This document shows, piece after piece, positions 1 through 9,480 of a stretch of DNA of 64,000 nt (the stretch's first letter is position 1; the number at the start of each line of letters is the position of its first letter). This DNA is from Exobasidium rhododendri (lineage: Eukaryota > Basidiomycota > Exobasidiomycetes > Exobasidiales > Exobasidiaceae). The position numbers and the translations under genes were made by a program. A model generated the notes under the pieces. That model ran no database searches. It was not told the DNA's origin and saw only the letters and a list, made by a program, of their open reading frames with translations. Location of the stretch: NCBI GenBank assembly GCA_026210745.1, contig CP110631.1, positions 1,922,001 to 1,986,000 of the forward strand, in the 5' to 3' direction.

Positions 1-98
1 TTGGAGGTAGGATACAGTCTTTTTCGGGGTCCGAAGCGCAAGCGAGAAGAAGGGTGTTAATTTGATGAGGAGAGGGTCGTGGGATGCTGATCTTGCTA

Positions 99-1865
99 TT
101 AGTGCGAGTGATGTCGTTGTTGATGGGGGTGAGGGGAAAGAGGGTGGAGTGGCGGCGAAGGGGTCGAGTGAAGGGTGCTGTGTGGGTGAAGGCTGCCATC
201 GTCACCGCCGCCACTTTGTAAGATTGGGTGACCGAGAGTGAAGTTACCGCTACCTTGCGGGACCAAGATCCTTCTCCTTGCGTTGATAAACCAGTTGCTG
301 ACTTGACTGATGCTCAGCCCGGTCAGATCACACAGTCGTCTCTTTTCGTCTTCTGTAGGGTAAGGGTGAGAGGCGTGATCTAGAAGCCAAGATTTGAGTA
401 AATCAGTCACCATCTTTGGTAGCTTGCCGCGTCTTCTTGGCACATTTGGTGAAGTGCTCGCGCCTCCCGACGTAGAGTATGGGTGATGACGGGGCGACGT
501 ATTGCTCTCCAAACGGGAGTGAGACTGGTGTCCCAACTCTTCGTAGTACGCAGAAGGTGAATCTCGTTCGTAGCGCTCGTGACTGCCTCGTTTTCCAACA
601 GGGAAAGAAGGTGCCTCATACTGATAGACTGGCCTTGAATTGATCAAGGAGCCGTCTACACGAGATTGCCTTGCTCTGTTGTTGGAGTTGCTCGAGTGAT
701 TGTACAAGTATTCTGGCGATCTGTTGTCCATGTTCGGCTCGCCGCTGGAAAATGATGCGCGTTGCTCTTGTGCAGATTGTGGAGAGCGACGAAAGAGGTC
801 TTCTCGACTGTCATGTGGTCGACGCTCGTCTGGGTGATAACTCAATGCAGGTAAGTGGGCGTGACTACCTGCTGATCTGTAACGATCATCTGGTCGGTCG
901 CTCGCTCTTCTACCGTATGCCGAGTCTTGCCCGCCCTCGAACGATGTATGATGTATCCGATAACTCGTTGAAGGAGAGGCGCCTCTAGAACGAGACATTT
1001 GATCAGGAGTGCCTTGCTGATGAGGCTGAGGTCTACTAGGCACAACGTTGTACGATCCATGGTAGGGCGACACGGGTCGTCCTGATGTCTTCATTATCAG
1101 CGGCGATGGAGGTCTCTCTGTGCCACCGCCACAATTTGTGCTGGAGATAGAATCGTAGATTGATGATCGCCAAGACCGACCAGAGCTTTGGTTGAATGAC
1201 TGTGAAGAGAGACGTCGTAGGGGGTCCTCGTTGTTACTACCACTGCCACGAATAGCTGTGTTCCTCCTGGCATTTTCAATCGACCAAGGTGTATGCATCT
1301 GTTCGTCAAGATGAGCAATTCCCGGCAACCTCTCGCCAGCTGGTATACCACTTGCAGCGACAGGGTTCATGGAAGAAATTGTTTTCCTTTCAACGCTGTT
1401 CCTGCTGTGATTTGTCGACGTCGATTCGTAGCTTTCGACCTCCATTTCCTCCCCATTTGAAGGCCAAGATGATTTCCTCTTGCGGATACGGGGAGAATCT
1501 GGTCTTGCTGGGAAGTGTTGCTGAGGGGAGGATCTCGAAGAGTAAGTGCTGAAATTTGAGTATCGTGCTTGTCTTTGTGCATCCTCTGCTTCTGCATCGT
1601 CTACATTCTGCAAGGTTGGTAAAGCAGGCATCTCCGCTAGAGGTGCTGCTGCTGAAGGTGGAATTTCCCGAGAAGAAAAACCTGCGTGACTTCTTGGTTG
1701 TCTGGCTTCGGAAACACGATGCGGCGGTGGATCGAAAGAGGTGTAGTACGATCTGTACGATCCTAGCTCCTGCTTTGATTCCTCGAGAGGATCACAACCG
1801 CGAAGAAACGAGGTGTTGTTTCTATGCTGTGGGTAGCGCAGTCGAAAGTAGCAGTCAGTGGACAT
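99..1865 (-). CDS. TALE-class homeobox transcription factor
   Basis: Single-exon model of 588 residues. The frame is open a few codons further upstream, but only from GTG; the first ATG is at 1865, so I start there. Residues of roughly 479-540 form an atypical homeodomain: a KN-type segment with the TALE loop (SHPYPTEDEKRRL) followed by helix 3 with WFINARRR, the DNA-contacting signature. The rest is low complexity: Ser/Arg/Tyr/His-rich stretches before the domain and a His/Pro/Ser-rich tail after it. Such proteins are nuclear DNA-binding regulators. The homeodomain is the canonical TALE type rather than the diverged form typical of mating-type HD1 proteins, and no paired HD2 gene adjoins it, so I do not call it a mating-type gene. 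A small upstream exon cannot be excluded. Targets are unknown. Confidence 0.85.
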   Translation of the reverse strand: MSTDCYFRLRYPQHRNNTSFLRGCDPLEESKQELGSYRSYYTSFDPPPHRVSEARQPRSHAGFSSREIPPSAAAPLAEMPALPTLQNVDDAEAEDAQRQARYSNFSTYSSRSSPQQHFPARPDSPRIRKRKSSWPSNGEEMEVESYESTSTNHSRNSVERKTISSMNPVAASGIPAGERLPGIAHLDEQMHTPWSIENARRNTAIRGSGSNNEDPLRRLSSQSFNQSSGRSWRSSIYDSISSTNCGGGTERPPSPLIMKTSGRPVSPYHGSYNVVPSRPQPHQQGTPDQMSRSRGASPSTSYRIHHTSFEGGQDSAYGRRASDRPDDRYRSAGSHAHLPALSYHPDERRPHDSREDLFRRSPQSAQEQRASFSSGEPNMDNRSPEYLYNHSSNSNNRARQSRVDGSLINSRPVYQYEAPSFPVGKRGSHERYERDSPSAYYEELGHQSHSRLESNTSPRHHPYSTSGGASTSPNVPRRRGKLPKMVTDLLKSWLLDHASHPYPTEDEKRRLCDLTGLSISQVSNWFINARRRILVPQGSGNFTLGHPILQSGGGDDGSLHPHSTLHSTPSPPLHPLSPHPHQQRHHSH

Positions 1866-4800
1866 GTCTCGCACGGCACGCAGTCAATATACAACGACGC
1901 AACTCACAAAAGGATGCTGATTCAGAGGGCTTGCTAGCCTCATCTGTATACCCAAAGTGGCACCTGTTATGCAGGATGCTGTGCGAAAAGGTCAGACTCC
2001 AATGCGTACGTTGCAGACGTGTGAGAGAGTGCAAATGTTCTATCTTGCTGCCGGAAAGTTGGAGATGGCGGTGAAGAGGAAAGGCGTATCGCTAGCAAAG
2101 AGCTGGAGGATAGACTCGCAATGGCAGATCGCGAGTATCCTGCAAGGTGAAAGCGAAACTGCTCAATCGATCACGACGATGGAGGCGCTTGTGTTTCTAT
2201 ACGGAGTCCAGTGGGCTAAGGTGTGTGTGAGAGAGAGTCGCCCCTTTAATGGTATTACTGATGCAGTTCACTTGGAATCCTCCTCCGAGTTTAATCTGTC
2301 CGCCCTACTTCTTATTTTGGGCGATTAACAACGCCCACACCACCCCCAGTTAGGCAAAGGAAGAAGGAGAGAAGGAAGGCCCTCCAGTTCGGTATTACTG
2401 ACAGAACAGCTGGCGACAGAGACAACGCTTCTTCTCTGTGTACGGCTTGCTCGCTCAGTTGTAAGTGTACGTCGAGCTTCCGAGCCTAGAGTAGAGCGTA
2501 TACTGTAGATAGATGTGAAGATGCAAGCGTGGGCCTCGAAAGGGAGGTAAAATCGAGAGACAGAGGGAGTGGGAGAGAGGGGAGAAAGAAGATGGCGGAG
2601 TATGTGTTGGTCTCACAGATACTTTAGATTGAATGGCAGCGACGCCGCGAGTCCCTGAACGTAGTAGTGGCGTAATTTGCTGAGGGCGGAGGGCAAAGGA
2701 AGCCGAAGCCGAGTAAAGTGAAGTCACAGAGAGAGGGAGAGCGAGAGCTTGCAATGCTGGATGTCGCTGGCAAAGGGCAAGGCTGTCGGGACGGGCGTGG
2801 TAGTGACGGCGTAGTAGCGTAAGTCGAGGCCAAAGACAAGGGTGGCGGTACGGGACTCGGTCGCAGTGATTGAGTCAAGAGCAAAGAGCCGGGATTCTCC
2901 TTCTCCTACCAGGCAAGTAGAAAGAGCAAAGTAGGAAAAAGAAGAGGAATGGATGGATGAACCTTGAGGAGAATTATATATAGGAATCTTTGCCGTCAGA
3001 AGCAGGCAGATGAGACAGCGATCAAACGCCGACAGAGGAAGGGCTGCGTGGACAGAGAGAGAGAGAGAGACGAAGAACGTCACTTAAGTCCGGCAGTGTG
3101 GTTGACAGATGGTAGGAGACAAAATGAAAATGAAGAAGAAGTTGGAAATAGATGTGCCTTTGCGGCCTTCTGAAAGGCGGGAAGTGACTATTATCTTGGC
3201 AGCGGTGGCAATAACTGTCTTGCTGACTTTTCCCTTATTGTTTCTCCGAGATGGGATTGACTTTCCTTGACTTACGCCTGCCGGAGTTTGGAGAATGAAT
3301 GATTGTGATTGTAAGTCAGTCCACTTCTTTGCTCTCCCTCCCCCCTCTTTCCTCCCTCCCTCCCTCCCTCCCTCCCTCCCTCCCTCTTTGGACACACTAT
3401 TTCGATTAGAATACTCGCTATTCGCCTCGGACTTACGATTTCAGGGAAGGCATCTGAAGCGAATACCGGCAACGAGATCCGAGAAGAATGCAGTGCTTCT
3501 TTAATTTGGCACTTTTATTTCCTCGTCTGTCAAAAGTCACAGGAGTGTGTGTGTGTATGTGCGTGCGCCAAGGGCCCATAAGCAGAAGATCAGAGACCGA
3601 AAAAGAGGGGAGGCGGAAGATCAGGCAGTTCTGACAGAGGGTGTGTGAATCCGAATCTAAATCGGCAACATCGAAAGCTGGGCATTACACTAACGACTGA
3701 GGTGCCACTCGGCACATTCATTTCCATTCTTTGCCTCCATGTCAATGATTGATAGAGCACGTAAAGAGAGAAAAGAAAAATTTAAAAGGGGTGGAGAGAG
3801 ATGGCAGGAAGCTAAATCTGGGAGGCGGTATTTGAATATCCGCGGGGTCTGGAATTATTCGGACACACTCACAAGGGTGGAGCGACACCTTGCAGAGGCG
3901 AAAAGAATGCGATTTCATGAGATTGCGGTCTGAACCCAATCCTTAGTGCGGAAATTTTTACAATAGTAAAGACAGGCAAGAAAGCATACAATTCGCAAGT
4001 GGAGAACGTAAGCGGCTGTACTATTGTCAGCAACAATTTGTATTCTCGACGCCGTGTCATCATCCTATTAAGACAAATTTGAAGTTTAAGCACTGCACTT
4101 TCTTGACAGACGGCAACTCAAGGGCTTCGGACAGGCACACACAGACATGATAAAGTGAGATCGTCAGGACAAGGACAGGACGCAAACATTACGAAGGGCC
4201 CAGCTCCGAAGAGGAAGGACAGGCACATAAATGTCAAGGAACAGTCCAAGTAGATGGAGAGGGTTAGGCTACTCGAGGTCCAGCAAAGGTGATGAATATC
4301 GATCACCTTCGCAAAGGAAGACGGATCGTCAACCTCGCCAGTCATTGCATTGCGAAGGGATCCTCATACAAACATTAACCATTAACGTCGAATCTCGCAT
4401 CAACCATGCCTGCATGCGGGAATATACTTGCGATGAGGCTGCCTGCATAGATTGCAAAAGAGATACTGTCTTTTTTCTACTATCGATCGAATAGTCCCAC
4501 CGTCCCCGGATACTGATGCGCAGACAGGAGTTTGGCTGTGACGAAGCAATTTTTGCCTACCCCCTTTGCTAGACGGCGGCAACCACTGTTCGTCCATCGG
4601 TCTACAATTCAGAATTTCACCCATGCATCAGAGAATTCGAGCAATAGAAGCGAGGAGGATTACCGCGCTTTACTGATCTGATCTGACATTATACTGTGTA
4701 TACATACTGTGGTGACCTGCTACAGTGCTATTTGTGTCAATTCAATAGAAAAAGCCCGCAGAGATACTTTCTGACATTCTTGTATTCTGGAAAAGTATCA

Positions 4801-5574
4801 TGAGTCACCACACACATAGACATGCGCGTAATCTTCCTTGTTTCGCCGTTTCAGAAAGGTCGACTTGTCCAATTTCGATATGGAAGGGGGGGGGGGCGGA
4901 TTCTGATCTCACTCTGGAATAGCCGGAATTCGCGACCCGAAGATTTCCTTCGCTTCTATCGATACAACAACCGCACTATCGACCTCGTGGAAAGTTGAGG
5001 TATTCGGCCGTTAGTGTAGGAACTGCAATTCCAATAAAACAAGCTACCGCTGGCTTGGACTTGGCAAGTGTCAATCAGGGTGAGAAGTGTTCAAATGTTG
5101 CTTCCCCCTTTTCCCAAGGCGCGCGCGCACACATTAGCGAAGTGGAGCGCGGAAAGCAGTGCCGAGAGCAAAATCAGCGGGAAGAGCATGGAGACAGGTG
5201 ACGTTCGGAGATAAAACGGGGCAAGGCGAAGATTATATATTATTTGAAAGAGTTTCGACATGCCGCTTCACCTGAAGAACAGCCGGGAATTTCTCCTATC
5301 CTGCCGGACGTGAATTTGACAGGCGTCAAGGAGATGTCGTCTCGGCAGGCAGGCAGTGGCGGGCACGAGTATATGTTCAAGCGACCATGTATGTCTTCAT
5401 ATGTCGACACTTCTAGACGCCGTTTGTGAGCGCGAAAGTGTCAGACAGAAAGTACTTGCATGGAAGTGTTTTACGAAAAACATTGCAGATCATAGTCCTT
5501 TTGAGCTCTCCTGCCGACTTTACTTCTGGTACGTATTCACACGAGAAGAAGCACTTGTCCGCCAAAGCCACTAC
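1866..5574. other. 3.7-kb gene-free interval upstream of the homeobox gene
   Basis: No convincing coding region on either strand. The open frames here are short, lack family features and are often translations of simple repeats. The interval holds an (AG)n run near 3054-3070 and a (TCCC)8 tract at 3353-3384. It is the 5' side of the homeobox gene and the 3' side of the BTB gene. It is the longest gap in an otherwise compact window, so a long 5' leader, distal regulatory DNA or a non-coding transcript are all possible. Confidence 0.6.
3353..3384. repeat. (TCCC)8 tetranucleotide repeat; (GGGA)8 on the minus strand
   Basis: Eight CCC runs separated by single T bases lie on the plus strand. The minus strand, which is the sense strand of the downstream homeobox gene, therefore reads eight GGG runs with one-base loops. 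This is a strong G-quadruplex pattern. Confidence 0.9.
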
Positions 5575-8500
5575 TTAGACCACACCTACCGTCACGATGC
5601 ATCGAAAGATGGGACTGACCTCGTTCACGGCTGATCCGATCTTGTTCTCTGCCAAGTAGACTGCTCCCAGTAAGGAGCTGCTCTTCCAACCCCAACTTTG
5701 ACTCAGACTGAAGTTATCTGGTCGCGAGCTGAACTTTGTCAAGCTTGTGCCGAGTGGAGACGGACAATGAACAGAGAAATAAGCTCGCAAAATTCTTCGT
5801 TGATCGTGATACTGTGCTTGTTGATTACTGCTTACTATACAATTGCTGTTTGGCGATGAGGTAGGTGAAATTCCAACGCCAGCACGTTGTTGTGCTTGTT
5901 GTTGTTGCTGGTCATGCAGACTGAGGGTGGACCTCATGCGGATGTTGGATGCTGTTTGTTGTGCTGCTTGTTGTTGCTGTTGTTGTCGATTCGGAACAGG
6001 CGTACTGGTCCCATCTCCTGCAATCTGATTGCTGTGATTGTTCGTCGTGGCTGCTGGACTGCTGCTGTTGTAGAAAATGCTGCCGTTCAGCTCCCTTCGA
6101 CGCGGTGTCTGAGGATCGTCACCATTTAACACCTCCGTCATCAAATCAGAAGGGAAGCTGGGATTGGGAAGGCTATCGTTGCAATTCTGCCGATGAAGGT
6201 AGATTCCAAGTTGCAGTCCCTTTGGTTTCTTGATGATCTGCAAGTACAAATTCCAGATGCTTCCAGCGTAGAAGAAGCTAGGGCTGTACATTCTTTCCTT
6301 CTCCTTCAGACGATCAACGTTGAAAAATTCAACGCCTAGTCTCATCGGCTCATAGCCTGTCCATTGATTAGTCCTTTCGTTGGAAGTGGGATTCACCGGC
6401 GTCTTGCCATACTCTTCTCCAAGGATTCGCCCGCACTTGACTGCATTCTGTATGCCAAAGTAGTCTCCACTTGAAGTTCTCTTTGACTCCTTGGCGATCT
6501 GTAATGTGTGCTGATCAACCACTGCTGCGATTCCGCTCGGCCCGCCTCTTTCTTCTGATCCTTTTGCGCTTCGATTGACTGCACTGCCGGCCTCTGCGCT
6601 TCCATTGTTGATCAGGCCGGACAGATTTTCACCAATTCGAACGGTATCGTCGGATGGCACGGCAAAGAAGCGTTTGTCCAGCAGATTCTCAAGTGCGCTC
6701 GTCTTGGATGCACCACCCAAGAGCATCAGCGGCCGCATACCACCAAGTACGGTGCTGACGCTGCTCTTTGTCGCCGTGACGTAGTCGCTCGTAGACATGT
6801 TCGATCGTGTTGCACGACCTTTCCTTTGCAGACTTTGGTATGCGTCGGCAAATTCAGCTTCATGACTGATGAGGCCGAGCTCTCTTTCTTGGTGAATGTT
6901 AAGATCTGACGCTTTCTTGAGGTGTCCTTTAGAGCTCACGTCTTCCTGTTCTTCCTCGGATGTAGAAACATCCTTGAAGGACTCCCTCTTGCCCTTTTCT
7001 TGACTCATGATCATACCTTTCAGTTCGGATTGAGCCCAGAGAGCGCTTTGCAAAACAGTCATGGGAACATAGGTACTGTTGGTGCTCTGACAGACTTGAC
7101 TGGAAATCGCCGACAATTCTTCGAAAGTCATATGGGTGTAGTAAATGCCTTCGGAGAAGAGCGTTGCATACTCTTCTTCATCCTTTTCGTTCTCACTATC
7201 CTCACCGCTTGCCTTACTTTCCATGATCGATGGAGTTCTCGACGCTTTACGGTCAAGCTTGTCTCCGAGATCATCTGAGTTGTCACGAGCAGCCCCATCA
7301 ACGCTCTCGTCAGCTTCGACAAAATCATCTGCATTGCCTCTTCGCATGGCGATGACTCTTCGAGCGATATCATATCGATCCCATTCACAGCGTATCCAAA
7401 AGCTATCACTGGAGATGATGGTGCGTACCCAGTTGGCGGGGATACCCCCCAGCTTCGGATGACACCAGACTGTCGGTGGCGGCGCGCTCAATACGCTGGC
7501 CACGCCGCAAGTTGTTTCATCTAGTGTATTGGAATGCAATACTGGCAGCACTTCTCGTGGCAATGTGAAGTTTGAAATGTAGGAAACCTTCTCTTGGCAA
7601 TCTTCGTCTGGTTGCATCTTTTCTTCAGCCAGTAAAACATCTGGACCCCATCGTAATAACCAACAAGAACAAGCTTCACCAATCTTGTCCGATGGCGCAC
7701 CATAGTAGAATTTACCTTGATGACTTAGTACACTTTCTCTTTCCGATAAGAGTGGGGGCAAGAATGACTCAGCACGGCTCTCCTTTCCACCATTTCTTGA
7801 CGGCGATGACGACTGAGATCGGTCGCTTCCTGCCTTGCCTTCCTCTTCCTCTTCATCGTCATCGTCTTGCATCGAAAGGCCCCCTGTACGCTCGAGTAAC
7901 GACGCATATGAATGTGGAGTAGTCGTAGACTGCCTGGAAAGGTCTTCCAAGCCCCATACAGGTCCTTCGAGTTCCCAGTCCCAAAGCGAGTGTTGTCCTT
8001 CTTGCCGATCTTTTGCCTCCTGTGCACCCAAGATGCCTAGACCAAGAGAAAAGCGAAGGTACTGAGATACTGTGTATGGCGTGATAGAGCATAGTATCAG
8101 AGTGAAGGCCTGAGAACACACGGAAGGGATTTCTAGATAGGTAGCAGTCGCAATGAGAGAAAGCAGGAAGCGAGGAGTGGCCGGGTGCTGATCCACTATA
8201 GGTCTATCAGCCTGCGAAGTGGAGGAAAATGTGGGTGATTTGATGGAGTCGTTGGATGAGTCTGGCAAAATGTGCGAAGTTAGCGGATACTCGGGACTAG
8301 GGCAGGACCAAGAAGGCAAGATGAGTTCTGGAGCCGCTCCATATAGTGTTGCTAAGCAGAATTCGAATGACGGTCTGGTGATGTTGGGATCGTCAAAGTA
8401 GATTTCTACAGCGTTCTCGGCGTCTTGCTGCTCCTCTACTCCTTCTGCTTTCCTCAACGACGACGACGATGCTTGCATATCCTCTCCCCGCTTCCACACC

Positions 8501-8700
8501 CCTTTCTTGTCTCTGGCTTCTTTAAACTCTCCATTGAGCAAAGAGTTGAAGAAAGCTGACTGGACGAGAAAGACACGATGTAGTGAGTAGATGCGGTTGA
8601 AAGCCTTTAATTTGATATCGGGACACACTGGTCTGAGAAGTGCGTTGGTGAGATGCTGATGAAGTGCGAAGAAGTGAGGCGAAGTAGTATAGCTCGACAT
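5575..8700 (-). CDS. BTB/POZ-domain protein, function unknown
   Basis: Single exon, 1041 residues. The open frame extends upstream through a CA repeat, giving a spurious Val-Cys run, so I start at the ATG at 8700 (MSSYTTSPHF). Residues of roughly 10-80 resemble a BTB/POZ fold: Lys-Ala-Phe...Tyr-Ser-Leu-His-Arg-Val-Phe-Leu...Phe-Phe-Asn-Ser-Leu-Leu, the helix where BTB proteins carry the conserved 'H+.vL...S..F' pattern. Acidic serine-rich insertions separate further ordered blocks, including one around FWIRCEWDRYDIARRV and one with VEFFNVDRLKEKERMYSPSF. Near the C-terminus are two polyglutamine patches. BTB domains usually mediate dimerisation or link substrates to Cullin-3, but nothing here proves either. 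I know no named homologue. It is read away from CHK1, sharing a 780-bp upstream region. Confidence 0.75.
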   Translation of the reverse strand: MSSYTTSPHFFALHQHLTNALLRPVCPDIKLKAFNRIYSLHRVFLVQSAFFNSLLNGEFKEARDKKGVWKRGEDMQASSSSLRKAEGVEEQQDAENAVEIYFDDPNITRPSFEFCLATLYGAAPELILPSWSCPSPEYPLTSHILPDSSNDSIKSPTFSSTSQADRPIVDQHPATPRFLLSLIATATYLEIPSVCSQAFTLILCSITPYTVSQYLRFSLGLGILGAQEAKDRQEGQHSLWDWELEGPVWGLEDLSRQSTTTPHSYASLLERTGGLSMQDDDDEEEEEGKAGSDRSQSSSPSRNGGKESRAESFLPPLLSERESVLSHQGKFYYGAPSDKIGEACSCWLLRWGPDVLLAEEKMQPDEDCQEKVSYISNFTLPREVLPVLHSNTLDETTCGVASVLSAPPPTVWCHPKLGGIPANWVRTIISSDSFWIRCEWDRYDIARRVIAMRRGNADDFVEADESVDGAARDNSDDLGDKLDRKASRTPSIMESKASGEDSENEKDEEEYATLFSEGIYYTHMTFEELSAISSQVCQSTNSTYVPMTVLQSALWAQSELKGMIMSQEKGKRESFKDVSTSEEEQEDVSSKGHLKKASDLNIHQERELGLISHEAEFADAYQSLQRKGRATRSNMSTSDYVTATKSSVSTVLGGMRPLMLLGGASKTSALENLLDKRFFAVPSDDTVRIGENLSGLINNGSAEAGSAVNRSAKGSEERGGPSGIAAVVDQHTLQIAKESKRTSSGDYFGIQNAVKCGRILGEEYGKTPVNPTSNERTNQWTGYEPMRLGVEFFNVDRLKEKERMYSPSFFYAGSIWNLYLQIIKKPKGLQLGIYLHRQNCNDSLPNPSFPSDLMTEVLNGDDPQTPRRRELNGSIFYNSSSPAATTNNHSNQIAGDGTSTPVPNRQQQQQQAAQQTASNIRMRSTLSLHDQQQQQAQQRAGVGISPTSSPNSNCIVSSNQQAQYHDQRRILRAYFSVHCPSPLGTSLTKFSSRPDNFSLSQSWGWKSSSLLGAVYLAENKIGSAVNEVSPIFRCIVTVGVV

Positions 8701-8813
8701 GTTCTTTCTTATACTCGATACGGCTGCGGCGTTGATCGTGATCGCAGAGGTAAAGATGGCCGCCTTGGGTGACCGCTCCTGTACGAAGGGGAAAGAGAAA
8801 CAAAAGAAACACC

Positions 8814-8834
8814 ACACACACACACACACACACA
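8814..8834. repeat. (CA)n microsatellite in the BTB gene leader
   Basis: About ten CA units lie some 115-135 bp upstream of the chosen BTB start. On the coding (minus) strand this is (GT)n. Its in-frame translation as Val-Cys repeats is the reason for rejecting the longer N-terminus. Confidence 0.9.
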
Positions 8835-9329
8835 CGCACACCAACAAACAATTCAAGGGGACAGGACAGTCTGGCTATTTTACGCGCTAGTAAAGTTTAT
8901 ATTCTGTCGTTAACAGCCGATGGCGTCTCCCTCTCCTGTCGGGGACAAGGGGAGGGGGAAATAAGAACGGATCATCACTATGAGCGGCTTCGCAAGCAAG
9001 ACGGCTAGCTATTGTCAACGTCGAAAAGCCTACTTTTTTGGCCGTCCAGTCAACGGAGAGTTGCTGGTCAAAGTGTACACGCCTGCCCTGTTCGTCATTC
9101 GATCATTCACTATGTTTGGCTCAAAGGTGACAATTCAACGATGATCCTCCTTATCCTCCTCGTATGCAAAAACGCTCGAATGCTGCTCCTTATGAGTTCC
9201 ATGAACAACGGAAAGCAGCGGAGGAGAAGATTGAATGACAGATTCGTCCCGCTACTTAATGCACTTCAACCCCCCCTCCCCTCCATAGACACACCCTATC
9301 GACGGCCCATAGTGGGAAGTGCTGAATAA

Positions 9330-9335
9330 ACGCGT
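9330..9335. promoter_or_regulatory. MluI cell-cycle box (ACGCGT), copy 1
   Basis: Palindromic ACGCGT in an AAACGCGT context about 150 bp before the CHK1 start codon. This is the core site of the fungal MBF G1/S factor (Mbp1/Swi6 in budding yeast, Cdc10-Res in fission yeast). Binding in this organism is inferred. Confidence 0.6.
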
Positions 9336-9350
9336 ACCTCGATCAATTCG

Positions 9351-9356
9351 ACGCGT
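9351..9356. promoter_or_regulatory. MluI cell-cycle box (ACGCGT), copy 2
   Basis: Second perfect ACGCGT, 21 bp (about two helical turns) from the first and about 125 bp before the CHK1 ATG. The pair on one face of the helix strengthens the reading as an MBF target promoter. Confidence 0.6.
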
Positions 9357-9480
9357 TGCAAACGACACGTGTAAAGAGGCGCCCCCCCGGGTTACCCAAA
9401 AAAAAAGAACAACACACTCGCACCTTTGCCATTCGTTGCCTTGCCTCTGCTCAGCTGCTCTTTGCCTCCACTCACGAGAC

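Larger units (their letters stand above)
8701..9480. promoter_or_regulatory. Divergent promoter region of the BTB gene and CHK1
   Basis: 780 bp between two divergent start codons. It contains the CA repeat just upstream of the BTB gene and, close to CHK1, two MluI cell-cycle boxes listed separately. No coding frame in it looks real. Confidence 0.7.

Noticed and set aside
99-1865. Homeobox gene as part of a mating-type locus
   Set aside because: Canonical TALE homeodomain, no divergent HD1/HD2 partner and no pheromone or receptor genes nearby.
1556-2328. Two overlapping plus-strand frames near the homeobox gene start
   Set aside because: Biased translations without domains, partly antisense to the homeobox coding region. 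A non-coding antisense transcript is possible but not supported.
8701-8856. 52-residue N-terminal extension of the BTB protein with a Val-Cys run
   Set aside because: It is the translation of a CA microsatellite; the downstream ATG gives a family-like start.
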